A stretch of 64,000 nucleotides of DNA from Ruania albidiflava DSM 18029 (lineage in GTDB: Bacteria; Actinomycetota; Actinomycetes; Actinomycetales; Beutenbergiaceae). The notes under the pieces are model-generated. The model saw nothing but the letters and a program-made list of their open reading frames with translations, was not told the DNA's origin and did not search any database. The DNA lies in contig NZ_ATWL01000005.1 in NCBI RefSeq assembly GCF_000421225.1, forward strand, positions 1-64,000. Reading direction: 5' to 3'. Each line of letters begins with the position of its first letter. Positions within the stretch are counted from its first letter, which is position 1. The translations under genes and the position numbers were made by a program. Positions 52,535 through 60,496 of the stretch are shown one piece after another.

Positions 52535-53011
52535 TCAGGTGGCCTCGTCGTCGAACGGGGCGCCGTGGGCCAGCGGGTCCTCCTCGATGGCTGGCGTGTC
52601 CTCCGCGCTGGCCGCTACATCCTGCGCACCGCTCGTCTGCCCGGAGGCGGCTGCGGCAGCAGTACCGGCCGCTGCGGCACCGACGGCACCCGCACCCGAG
52701 GCGCTGCTGCTGGTCTTCGTGCTGCTGCTGCGTCTGGAAGAACCGGCGGACTTGCTCGTCGGGGACAGGTCTTCCATGAGCGCGTCGCGCACGATGCGGC
52801 GCGGGTCGTACTGGCGCGGGTCCAGCTTGGAGAAGTCCAGGTCGGCAGCCTCCGGGCCGAGCTCGTCCTTGATCGTCTGGGTGGCGCCGCGGGCCATGTC
52901 CCGCAGGGTGCGCACCAGCCGGGCCAGCTGTTCGGCGTACTCGGGCAGCCGCTGCGGACCGACGACGATGGTGATCAGCACCAGGATGATGATGATCTCA
53001 GCGCCGTTCAT
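52535..53011 (-). CDS. tatB: Sec-independent translocase subunit TatB
   Basis: A 158-residue Tat component. One N-terminal membrane helix (NGAEIIIILVLITIVVGPQRLPEYAEQLARLVRTLRDMA) with the Gly-Pro hinge and amphipathic helix, then an acidic region and a Ser/Ala-rich disordered tail. It pairs with TatC (not in this window) to bind twin-arginine precursors. Located downstream of the sigE-rseA-htrA genes as in mycobacteria. TAGGCT lies 7 bases before its ATG. Confidence 0.93.
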   Translation of the reverse strand: MNGAEIIIILVLITIVVGPQRLPEYAEQLARLVRTLRDMARGATQTIKDELGPEAADLDFSKLDPRQYDPRRIVRDALMEDLSPTSKSAGSSRRSSSTKTSSSASGAGAVGAAAAGTAAAAASGQTSGAQDVAASAEDTPAIEEDPLAHGAPFDDEAT

Positions 53012-53018
53012 GCGCCCC

Positions 53019-53024
53019 AGCCTA
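53019..53024 (-). promoter_or_regulatory. -10 element (TAGGCT) of leaderless tatB
   Basis: Minus strand TAGGCT ends 7 bases before ATG 53011, so tatB can be transcribed apart from htrA. Confidence 0.55.
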
Positions 53025-53051
53025 ATCTGAGCCGGGGTGTGCCGGGGACCG

Positions 53052-54338
53052 TCACCGGCTCTCGGACTCCCCCAGGGTGACCGGCACGTCGGTGTCCTCG
53101 TCCCCGTCCCGCACGGTCAACGTGACCACGTCCCCCGGTGAGTGGGCCCGGATCCGCACGATCAGCTCGTCCGGGTTGGTGACCGGGTCACCGTCGATCG
53201 CCACGATCACGTCCCCCGGTTGCAGGCCGGCCGCCTCGGCCGGGCCTCCCGGGGTGATCGCCGGGGTGTCGGTGGCGTCGTCCGCGGTGACCACCTGCAC
53301 CCCTTCTCCGGTGTAGCTGCCGTCCAACAGCGCACCGATCACCGGATAGGTGGCCTGACCGGTCTCGATCAGCTGCTCGCTGGTGCGGCGCACCTGGCTG
53401 CTCGGGATCGCGAACCCCAGCCCCACGCTGCCGGCCTGCCCGGCGGTGGCGAGGCTGGCGATCGCGGAGTTCACGCCGATCACCTCGCCGGCCGCGTTCA
53501 CGAGCGGGCCGCCGGAGTTGCCGGGGTTGATCGCCGCATCGGTCTGGATGGCGTTGATGAAGGTGCTGCCGGCCTGGTCCGGGATGCTCACCGGCCGGTT
53601 CAGGGCGCTGACGATCCCGGAGGTGACGGTTCCCTCCAGGCCGAGCGGGGCACCGATCGCCACCACTGGTTCACCGACGACCAGGCCGTCGGAGTCGCCG
53701 AGCACCAGCGGGCGCAGCCCGTCGGCGTCCACCTTCAGCACGGCCAGGTCGTAGTCCATGCTGGCGCCGACGACCTCCGCCTCCACCTCGCTGCCGTCGG
53801 CCAGCACCACAGTGATCTGCCCACCATTGCCGCGCGCAGCGGCGATCACGTGCTGGTTGGTGACGATGTAGCCGTCCTCGCGGAGCACGAAGCCGCTCCC
53901 GCTGCCGCTCTGCTGGCCGGCGGCCACCTCGATGTAGACAGTGCTGGGCAGCACGTCCGCCGCGATCGCCGCCACCGAGTCCTCATCCAGGTCCGCCCCG
54001 GCGGAGCCGCCCGGTCCGGGGCTGACCTGGGTGGGCGGCAGCTCGGCGGACCGGTCCGTGGTGAGCAACGGCGAGCCGAGCACCCCGAGCAGCAGCCCGG
54101 CCAGCAGGCACACCACCATCAGTGGCACGGCCACGGCAAGCAGGATGCGGCGTGGTTCCCGGCCGGTCTGGTGCACCTGGCCGGCCGGACCGGGCACGGG
54201 AGGGGTGCTGCCCGGGTGGGTTCCACCGTCCGGCGACGGCGCAGCCTCCTGGGCAGGTGCGCTCACCTGAGGCGGGTGGCTGGGTACCTGGTAGGGCGGG
54301 GCGAACGGGCCCTGGCCCGGGTCGGTCGGAGTACTCAC
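53052..54338 (-). CDS. htrA: HtrA-family PDZ serine protease
   Basis: A 428-residue DegP/HtrA protease. A Pro-rich cytoplasmic N-terminus (~65 residues), a membrane helix, then a trypsin-like domain with the triad His in YIVTNQHVIAA, Asp in MDYDLAVLKVD and Ser in INPGNSGGPLVN, and one C-terminal PDZ domain (EAAGLQPGDVIVAIDGDPVTNPDELI). GTG 54338 follows gaggagg; a GTG at 54365 would overlap the anti-sigma stop. It acts in envelope stress with SigE and the anti-sigma factor upstream. Confidence 0.93.
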   Translation of the reverse strand: MSTPTDPGQGPFAPPYQVPSHPPQVSAPAQEAAPSPDGGTHPGSTPPVPGPAGQVHQTGREPRRILLAVAVPLMVVCLLAGLLLGVLGSPLLTTDRSAELPPTQVSPGPGGSAGADLDEDSVAAIAADVLPSTVYIEVAAGQQSGSGSGFVLREDGYIVTNQHVIAAARGNGGQITVVLADGSEVEAEVVGASMDYDLAVLKVDADGLRPLVLGDSDGLVVGEPVVAIGAPLGLEGTVTSGIVSALNRPVSIPDQAGSTFINAIQTDAAINPGNSGGPLVNAAGEVIGVNSAIASLATAGQAGSVGLGFAIPSSQVRRTSEQLIETGQATYPVIGALLDGSYTGEGVQVVTADDATDTPAITPGGPAEAAGLQPGDVIVAIDGDPVTNPDELIVRIRAHSPGDVVTLTVRDGDEDTDVPVTLGESESR

Positions 54339-54354
54339 TGCGCTACCAGCCTCC

Positions 54355-55236
54355 TCAGCCGCCACCGAGGAGCACGTCCAGGCCGTGCGCGAACCGGTCC
54401 ACCACGCCGTCCTCCACCCCGGCCGGCATCTGGGCGATCAGCTCGTGCGCCGCCGTGGGATCCGCACCGGAGGAGACGGCGACCACCGAGGTGCCGCACT
54501 GGGACACCCACCAGTGGTCGGCCACCCGGTACACATCGTGCCCGGCGACCCGCACCGCCTCCAACGGGGCAGTGGTCGACTCGTCCAGCACGCCGTGGGC
54601 CTCCATCACCTGCACGCTGCCGCTGCTGCCGGCCAGGTCGACCTGCAGGATCGGGCCTGCGGGGTCGTCCAGCACCAGCACGTCCCGCACGGACAACCCG
54701 GCGGGCAGCTGCGCCGGGGCAGTCCAGCCGCTGCTGCTCATCCAGTCCAGCACGGTCGCGGAGAGGTCCTCACCACCGGTGGATGCCGGGGTGATCACCG
54801 CACTGGGGGCGACCGCACCCTCCGCCGTCCCACCGAGAGCGACCAGCGGGGTGAGGTCGTCCACCTCGCGCTGCTGCCCACCGAGCACGAACAGCGCCAC
54901 GGCGAACACCCCCATCGAGGCCACCGCCCCGGAGAGCACCCGCAACCGGGTGCTGCGCAGCGGGCGGGGCCGGGTGGTCTCCTCTGGCAGGTAGCCGCTG
55001 GACAGCGGCCCGGAGGACTGGCCCGGCATGTTCAGCGCAAGCAGCCGGCGGGTGAGGTCATCGCTGGCGCGCACCTGCCCGGTGGACCGGGCAGCGGCGG
55101 CCCGCAGCGCCCGCTCGGCCTGCACCTGGGCACGGCACCCGGCACAGTGCACCAGGTGAGCACGGGCACGCTCAGCCTTGGCCGGCGACAGGTGGCCGTC
55201 CACGAGCGGGGAGACGAGCGGTCCGAGATGGCTCAC
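54355..55236 (-). CDS. rseA: anti-sigma factor (RseA-like) with zinc-finger domain
   Basis: A 293-residue anti-sigma factor. The N-terminal ~80 residues form a ZAS domain with the H-x3-C-x2-C zinc motif in [16 protein letters not shown], binding and silencing SigE. One membrane helix follows at about 96-115 ([20 protein letters not shown]), then an extracytoplasmic domain. It overlaps sigE by 4 bases. The membrane span suggests release by regulated proteolysis, though the mycobacterial RseA is shorter. Confidence 0.9.
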   Translation of the reverse strand: MSHLGPLVSPLVDGHLSPAKAERARAHLVHCAGCRAQVQAERALRAAAARSTGQVRASDDLTRRLLALNMPGQSSGPLSSGYLPEETTRPRPLRSTRLRVLSGAVASMGVFAVALFVLGGQQREVDDLTPLVALGGTAEGAVAPSAVITPASTGGEDLSATVLDWMSSSGWTAPAQLPAGLSVRDVLVLDDPAGPILQVDLAGSSGSVQVMEAHGVLDESTTAPLEAVRVAGHDVYRVADHWWVSQCGTSVVAVSSGADPTAAHELIAQMPAGVEDGVVDRFAHGLDVLLGGG

Positions 55237-55871
55237 CCGGCGACCTCCGCAGACGCGGCGGCGGACCCGCGGGCCTCGATGACCCGCGGGGAACGGTGCG
55301 CCAGCCTGGTGCGCAGCTGGGCCCGCCCGCGGTGGATGCGGGAGCGCACAGTGCCCATCGAGATGCCGAGCACCTCGGCGATCTCCTCGTACGAGAGGCC
55401 CTCGATGTCGCAGAGCACCACAGCGGCCCGGTACTGCGGCTTGAGCGAGTCCAGCGCCTCCTGGATGTCCCGGTCCAGGTTGTCGTGCTCGTAGCGCCGC
55501 TCCGGGGAGCTGGTGTCGGTGGTGGCCGCGATCCGTTCCACCGCCGGGCCGAGCGCGTCGAACCGGATCCGCTTCTTCCGCCGCTGCCCGTCCAGGAACA
55601 GGTTGGTGGTGATCCGGTGCAACCAGCCGGCGAACGTGCCCGGGCTGTAGGAGTCCAAAGATCGGAACACCCGCACGAACACCTCCTGGGTGAGGTCCTC
55701 AGCATCGGCCCGGTTGCCGGTGAGACGGTAGGCGAGCCGGTACACCCGGTCGGTGTTCTCCCGGACGATCTGCTCCCAGCTGGGCGGCTGCCAGTCCCGG
55801 TCGCCCGCGACCGGATCCCCGGCCGAGGTCGGGGCGGCAGACGGGTGGTTCGCAGCGGCAGAGGTAGTCAT
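55233..55871 (-). CDS. sigE: ECF sigma factor, SigE-like
   Basis: A 212-residue group IV sigma factor. Region 2 ([52 protein letters not shown]) is joined by a linker to region 4 ([51 protein letters not shown]). It sits upstream of an anti-sigma factor, htrA and tatB, the conserved SigE stress block. ATG 55871; a TACGAT element (55886-55881) lies 9 bases upstream on the minus strand. Divergent from the O-methyltransferase. Confidence 0.94.
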   Translation of the reverse strand: MTTSAAANHPSAAPTSAGDPVAGDRDWQPPSWEQIVRENTDRVYRLAYRLTGNRADAEDLTQEVFVRVFRSLDSYSPGTFAGWLHRITTNLFLDGQRRKKRIRFDALGPAVERIAATTDTSSPERRYEHDNLDRDIQEALDSLKPQYRAAVVLCDIEGLSYEEIAEVLGISMGTVRSRIHRGRAQLRTRLAHRSPRVIEARGSAAASAEVAG

Positions 55872-55955
55872 CAGGTCTTCATCGTAGGCGGCGCACCTGG
55901 GAGGTTGCTGGGAGTCGTGCGACCTCTCCTGCCCCCGGTGCGGCGCCCTGGGCGC

Positions 55956-55961
55956 TAGCAT
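55956..55961 (+). promoter_or_regulatory. -10 element (TAGCAT) of the O-methyltransferase gene
   Basis: TAGCAT would start transcription near 55968, giving a short leader that includes GGAGG at 55993-55997. It shows that this gene, unlike many neighbours, is translated from a leadered mRNA. Confidence 0.5.
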
Positions 55962-56003
55962 CGGAGCAGTCCCGCCGTCTGCGAGCCGACCTGGAGGCCC
56001 ACC

Positions 56004-56636
56004 ATCGCTGCCGACAAGGCCCTGAGCTGGGCGTACACCGAAGAGTTCCTCACCGAACCGGACGCCCTGCGCACCGCCCGTGCCCGCGCCGAGGAGTTCG
56101 GCATCGATGCTGTCTCGGTCGGTGTGGGTGCCGCACTGCGGATGCTCACCGCCGCGAGCAACGCCCGGGCGGTGGCCGAGGTCGGCACCGGCACCGGCGT
56201 CTCCGCGCTGTGGCTGCTGGAGGGGATGGCCCCCGACGGGGTGCTCACCACGATCGACGTGGAGGTGGAGCACCAGCGGGCGGCGAAGGAGGCGTTCGCC
56301 GACGCAGGGATCCGTTCCACCCGCACGCGCACCATCTCCGGTCGAGCGCTGGACGTGCTGCCGCGGCTGGCCGACTCCGCCTACGACCTGGTGTTCCTGG
56401 ACGCCGAGCCGAGCGAGACCAGCGACTACGCCGAGCAGGCGGTGCGGATGCTGCGCCGTGGTGGGATGCTGGTGGTCGCCGAGGCGCTCTGGCACGACCG
56501 GGTGGCCGATCCCGCGCGCCGGGACGAGCTCACCGTGGCCATGCGCGAGCTGGGCCGCAGCGTGCGCGAGGACGAGAACCTGGTGCCGTCGCTGCTACCG
56601 GTGGGCGGCGGGCTGCTGGTGGCCATCACCCGCTGA
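56004..56636 (+). CDS. SAM-dependent O-methyltransferase (class I) with apparent ATC start
   Basis: A methyltransferase of about 210 residues, Rv1220c-like. Seen: the N-terminal family block [18 protein letters not shown], the SAM motif [35 protein letters not shown], and [15 protein letters not shown]. No ATG, GTG or TTG exists in frame between the TAG at 55956 and a GTG at 56124, which would remove the conserved first 40 residues. GGAGG (55993-55997) lies 6 bases before ATC 56004, so translation may begin at ATC, or the reference carries an ATG-to-ATC change. CTG 56022 is another option. Confidence 0.85.
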   Translation: MAADKALSWAYTEEFLTEPDALRTARARAEEFGIDAVSVGVGAALRMLTAASNARAVAEVGTGTGVSALWLLEGMAPDGVLTTIDVEVEHQRAAKEAFADAGIRSTRTRTISGRALDVLPRLADSAYDLVFLDAEPSETSDYAEQAVRMLRRGGMLVVAEALWHDRVADPARRDELTVAMRELGRSVREDENLVPSLLPVGGGLLVAITR

Positions 56637-56642
56637 CCGGCG

Positions 56643-58088
56643 ATGTCAGCTGCCGACGTCGCCCTCGCCGCGCTGTACCTCGTGCACGTGGTGCTGGTCG
56701 CGGCGATGGCGGTGTCCGTCTCTGTAGGCCGCAAGCCGACGGCGGCGCTGGCGTGGTTGCTGGTGATGATCTTCGTGCCGCTGCTGGGGGTGGTGGCCTA
56801 CCTGCTGATCGGCACCGCCCGGCTGCCCGCCGACCGCCGGGCCAAGCAGCAGTTCGTCACCGACCACCTGCTCGACCGCAAGGACCTGGCCGCCGTACCG
56901 GACCGGGACAGCTGGCCGGGTTGGTTGCCCACGCTGGTGCGGATGAACCGGCAGCTGGGGGCGTTGCCGATGGTGCCGGGAAACACCGTCGAGCTGCTGC
57001 TCTCCTACGAGGAGATGATCGCCCGGATGGCCGCTGACGTGGACCGGGCCCACAGCTACGTGCACGTGGAGTTCTTCATCCTGGTGCACGACGAGACCAC
57101 CGCCCCGTTCTTCGCCGCCCTGGCCCGGGCCCGCCAGCGGGGGGTGACCGTCCGGGTGCTGGTCGACCACCTGTCCCAGCTCACCTACCCGCGCCGCCGG
57201 GAGACGGCCGCCGTGCTGGCGCAGATGGGTGCCGAGCTGCGCGCCATGCTGCCGCTCAGCCCGGTCCGCGCCGGTCGGCGGCTAGACCTGCGCAACCACC
57301 GCAAGCTGGTCGTGGTGGACGGGCGGATCGGGCACACCGGGTCGATGAACCTGATCGCCGAGCACTACCACAAGCGCAAGGCGCTGCGGCAGGGGTTGCA
57401 CTGGCGGGAGCTGATGATGCGGGTGCAAGGGCCGGTGGTGCGGGAGCTGGACGCTGTGTTCGTCACCGACTGGTACAGCGAGACCGACGAGCTCCTCAGC
57501 CTGGCCCCGCCGGCGGTGCCCGCACCGGCCGACGGCCTGTTGGACGCGCAGGTGCTGCCCAGCGGGCCGAGCTTCGAGAACGACAACAACCTCAAGCTGT
57601 TCACCGCGGCGATCCACAACGCCCGCCGCCGGGTGAGCGTGACCAGCCCGTACTACGTGCCGGACGAGACCGTGCAGAAGGCGCTGGTCACGGCCGCGTC
57701 CCGGGGGCTGGACGTGGAGCTGTTCGTGGCCGAGGCCAGCGACCAGCTCATGGTCTACCACGCGCAGCGTTCCTACTACGAGGAGCTGCTGCGTGCCGGG
57801 GTGAAGATCTACCTGTACCGGGCACCCACGGTGCTGCACGCCAAGCACCTGAGCCTGGACGAGGACGTGGCGATCATCGGCACCAGCAACATGGACGTGC
57901 GCTCCTTGAGCCTGCACATGGAGCTGATGGTGCTGGTGGTCGGGCGGTCGCTCGTGGACGACCTGCGCCGGGTGGAGGACGACTACCGTGCCTCCTCCCG
58001 GCTGCTCGGTCTGCAGGAGTGGCTGGACCGGCCCCGCCGGGAACAGTGGTTGGACAACCTGATGCGGTTGACCTCGTCCCTGATGTGA
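56643..58088 (+). CDS. cls: cardiolipin synthase (phospholipase D family)
   Basis: A 481-residue membrane enzyme that joins two phosphatidylglycerols or related lipids into cardiolipin. Two N-terminal membrane helices (about 5-60) are followed by two PLD domains with HKD motifs: NHRKLVVVDGRIGHTGSMNL (about residue 220) and LHAKHLSLDEDVAIIGTSNMD (about residue 400). Length typical. ATG 56643 is 6 bases after the methyltransferase stop, so the two are co-transcribed. Confidence 0.94.
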   Translation: MSAADVALAALYLVHVVLVAAMAVSVSVGRKPTAALAWLLVMIFVPLLGVVAYLLIGTARLPADRRAKQQFVTDHLLDRKDLAAVPDRDSWPGWLPTLVRMNRQLGALPMVPGNTVELLLSYEEMIARMAADVDRAHSYVHVEFFILVHDETTAPFFAALARARQRGVTVRVLVDHLSQLTYPRRRETAAVLAQMGAELRAMLPLSPVRAGRRLDLRNHRKLVVVDGRIGHTGSMNLIAEHYHKRKALRQGLHWRELMMRVQGPVVRELDAVFVTDWYSETDELLSLAPPAVPAPADGLLDAQVLPSGPSFENDNNLKLFTAAIHNARRRVSVTSPYYVPDETVQKALVTAASRGLDVELFVAEASDQLMVYHAQRSYYEELLRAGVKIYLYRAPTVLHAKHLSLDEDVAIIGTSNMDVRSLSLHMELMVLVVGRSLVDDLRRVEDDYRASSRLLGLQEWLDRPRREQWLDNLMRLTSSLM

Positions 58089-58105
58089 GCCGGTCCGGCG
58101 GCCGG

Positions 58106-58273
58106 TCAGCCGGCGACGGCGTTCAGTGCAGTGCTCAGCTCGCTCGCCTCGTTCGGGTTCAGCTCGACGACCAGTCGTCCGCCACCTTCGAGCGGCACGC
58201 GCATGATGATCCCACGGCCCTCCTTGGTGACCTCGAGGGGTCCGTCACCCGTCCTGGGCTTCATGGCGGCCAT
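58106..58273 (-). CDS. DUF3117 small protein
   Basis: A 55-residue protein, MAAMKPRTGDGPLEVTKEGR at the N-terminus, then IIMRVPLEGGGRLVVELNPNEASEL. It belongs to the highly conserved actinobacterial DUF3117 family (Rv1211-like), of unknown function. ATG 58273 is chosen because aggga ends about 8 bases upstream; ATG 58279 adds two residues. It overlaps the 3' end of the upstream small membrane gene by 29 bases. Convergent with cls. Confidence 0.93.
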   Translation of the reverse strand: MAAMKPRTGDGPLEVTKEGRGIIMRVPLEGGGRLVVELNPNEASELSTALNAVAG

Positions 58274-58493
58274 GGGCATGCTCCCTGATCTGTTCGGTTG
58301 AGACGCTCTGCTCGCCCCATTCTATGCCAGAGCCGCGCGAGGGTTCCAAAGTCGCCTCCTCCCGCCGCGCCCGAGCGCGGCTGGGTGGTGGCAGATGAGC
58401 GCTGATGCGGCCGGTGGAGACCAGGCCGGCGACCAGCAGCACACCGGCCACCACCGCGAGCAGCATCCAGGTGACTTCGGTGACCCAGCCCAC
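58245..58493 (-). CDS. small single-pass membrane protein
   Basis: An 82-residue protein: one N-terminal membrane helix (TWMLLAVVAGVLLVAGLVSTG), then a basic then acidic tail with low complexity. No family recognised. GTG 58493 has ggag 7 bases upstream and lies 4 bases after the LOG-family stop, supporting translation as part of the dapE-LOG operon. Its 3' end overlaps DUF3117 by 29 bases, which is unusual, so the true stop region deserves care. Confidence 0.6.
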   Translation of the reverse strand: MGWVTEVTWMLLAVVAGVLLVAGLVSTGRISAHLPPPSRARARREEATLEPSRGSGIEWGEQSVSTEQIREHAHGRHEAQDG

Positions 58494-58497
58494 CGGT

Positions 58498-59322
58498 CTA
58501 CTCCGGTCCTCCGCGCCCAGCCTCGGCGGCGGCATCGGCAGCGGCAGCCATCTCCTCCCGACGTCGGGACCGGTTGGCCTCGATGACCACCTGCACCGCC
58601 TCGGCCGGGTCGTCGGTCAGGTGCACCAGGTCCAGGTCGTGCGGTGAGATGGTGCCACGACCGGCGAGCGTGCTGCGCAGCCAGTCCAGCAGGCCGCCCC
58701 AGAACTCGGTGCCCAGCAGCACGATCGGGAACTCCTTCACCTTCCGGGTCTGCACCAGGGTGAGCGCCTCGAACAGCTCGTCCAGGGTGCCGTACCCGCC
58801 GGGCAGCACGATGAACCCCTGGGCGTACTTGACGAACATCGTCTTCCGGGCGAAGAAGTAACGGAAGTTGACGCCCAGGTCCACGTACTCGTTCATGCCC
58901 TGCTCGAACGGCAGCTCGATGCCCAGGCCCACGGACACCCCGCCGCCCTCGGCGGCCCCCTTGTTCGCTGCCTCCATGATGCCCGGTCCGCCACCGGTGA
59001 TCACCGCGTGGTCGCGGGCGACGATGTGCCGGGCGACCTGCACGGCCTGCTCGTACTCCGGCTCGCCGGCGGTGATCCGGGCCGAGCCGAACACGCTGAT
59101 CGCCCGGCCGAGCTCGGCCAGGGCGCCGAAGCCTTCGACGAACTCCGACTGGATGCGCAGTACCCGCCACGGGTCGGAGTGCAGCCAGTCGGCCGCCTGC
59201 CCGGGCTCCAGAAGCTGCTCGTCGGTGGTCTTGTCCGGGATGAGCTTGCCGCGCAGGCGCACCGGTCCGCGCAGGTAGTCGGTGCGCCGGGCTGGCGGCC
59301 GGCCGTTCTCGTCAGCGGTCAT
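58498..59322 (-). CDS. LOG-family protein (TIGR00730, nucleotide 5'-monophosphate phosphoribohydrolase-like)
   Basis: A 274-residue lysine-decarboxylase-like/LOG protein that in characterised members cuts ribose-phosphate from cytokinin or purine nucleotides. Seen: ISVFGSARITAGEPEYEQA, ITGGGPGIMEAANKGAAEGGG, and the hallmark PGGYGTLDELFEALTLVQ. The N-terminal ~60 residues are an actinobacterial extension. ATG 59322 overlaps the dapE stop (59312) by 11 bases. The dapE-LOG order is conserved (Rv1202-Rv1205 region). Confidence 0.93.
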   Translation of the reverse strand: MTADENGRPPARRTDYLRGPVRLRGKLIPDKTTDEQLLEPGQAADWLHSDPWRVLRIQSEFVEGFGALAELGRAISVFGSARITAGEPEYEQAVQVARHIVARDHAVITGGGPGIMEAANKGAAEGGGVSVGLGIELPFEQGMNEYVDLGVNFRYFFARKTMFVKYAQGFIVLPGGYGTLDELFEALTLVQTRKVKEFPIVLLGTEFWGGLLDWLRSTLAGRGTISPHDLDLVHLTDDPAEAVQVVIEANRSRRREEMAAAADAAAEAGRGGPE

Positions 59323-60457
59323 CGCGTTCGCCTTCCTCGGTGGGTGCCTGCGGACGTGCTCCGGCCAGCCAGGCACGCAGGGCTGTCGTGCAGGAGCGGA
59401 TCTGTGCGGTGGGGACGCGTTCGTCGTCGGCGTGCGCCAGGGACGGGTCGCCGGGGCCGAAGTTCACCGCCGGGATGCCCAGCTCGGCGAACCGGGCCAC
59501 GTCGGTCCACCCGTACTTGGGGCCCGGCCGACCGCCGGTCACCGCGGTGACGGCGGCAGAGAACTCCTGGGCGAGCGGGTCGTCCAGCCCGGGCCGGGCG
59601 CCGGCAGCGGAGTCGATGAGGGTGACGTCGAAGCCGTGGCACACCTCGCGCACGTGCGCCAGCGCCTCGGCCACGCTGACCGAGGGGGCGAACCGGTAGT
59701 TCACGGTGACCACGCACTCGTCGGGGATCATGTTGGTGGCGATCCCGCCGGTGATGCCTACAGCGTTCAGCCCCTCGCGGTAGCCGAGGCCGTCCACGTG
59801 CACCTCGGCGGGGACGTAGCCGGCGAGCCGGGTGAGCACCTCGGCGGCGTCGTGGATGGCGTTGTGCCCCATCCAGGCGCGGGCGGAGTGGGCGGTGGTG
59901 CCGCAGGTGCGTACCTCGGCGCGCAGGGTGCCGTTGCAGCCGCCCTCGATCCCCCCGGCGGTGGGTTCACCGAGCACGGCGAAGTCGCCGGCGAGCCAGT
60001 CCGGATGGTTCCGGGCGATACGGCCCAGGCCGTTCTTGTCCGCCTCGACCTCCTCGTTGTCGTAGTACACCCAGGTGACGTCCACGGCCGGGTCGGGCAG
60101 GGTGATGGCGGTGTGCAACGCCATCGCCACCCCGCCCTTCATGTCCACGGTGCCCCGGCCGCACAGCACCTCGCCGTGCTCCTCGGTGCGCAGCCGGGTG
60201 GGCAGGTTGCCGGTCACCGGCACCGTGTCCAGGTGTCCGGCGACCACCACCCGACGGTCCCGGCCGAGCTCGGTGCGCGCCAGCACCGTGTCCCCGTCCC
60301 GGTGCACCTGCAGGTGCTCGGCGCTGCGCAGCAGCGCCTCCATCGCGTCGGCCAGCGTGCGCTCCTGCCCGCTGACGCTGGGCTGGTCGCACAGTGCCCG
60401 GGTGAGGGCGACGACGTCCACCGCACGCGGGTCAGGCAGCGTCGGGGGTCGGGGCAT
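59312..60457 (-). CDS. dapE: succinyl-diaminopimelate desuccinylase
   Basis: A 381-residue M20 metallohydrolase of the lysine/peptidoglycan precursor pathway, making LL-diaminopimelate. Seen: VVVAGHLDTVPV (metal His and Asp), CGRGTVDMKGGVAMAL (bridging Asp), VYYDNEEVEADKNGLG (catalytic Glu-Glu), a dimerisation domain starting GTTAHSARAWMG, and the final metal His region in VNFGPGDPSLAHADDE. ATG 60457 follows TACCCT by 6 bases (leaderless). Heads a run with the LOG gene and two small genes. Confidence 0.94.
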   Translation of the reverse strand: MPRPPTLPDPRAVDVVALTRALCDQPSVSGQERTLADAMEALLRSAEHLQVHRDGDTVLARTELGRDRRVVVAGHLDTVPVTGNLPTRLRTEEHGEVLCGRGTVDMKGGVAMALHTAITLPDPAVDVTWVYYDNEEVEADKNGLGRIARNHPDWLAGDFAVLGEPTAGGIEGGCNGTLRAEVRTCGTTAHSARAWMGHNAIHDAAEVLTRLAGYVPAEVHVDGLGYREGLNAVGITGGIATNMIPDECVVTVNYRFAPSVSVAEALAHVREVCHGFDVTLIDSAAGARPGLDDPLAQEFSAAVTAVTGGRPGPKYGWTDVARFAELGIPAVNFGPGDPSLAHADDERVPTAQIRSCTTALRAWLAGARPQAPTEEGERDDR

Positions 60458-60463
60458 CCTTAG

Positions 60464-60469
60464 AGGGTA
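60464..60469 (-). promoter_or_regulatory. -10 element (TACCCT) of leaderless dapE
   Basis: Minus strand TACCCT ends 6 bases before ATG 60457. Confidence 0.55.
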
Positions 60470-60496
60470 GCTGGCCGCACGGCTGCGCTGAGCGCC

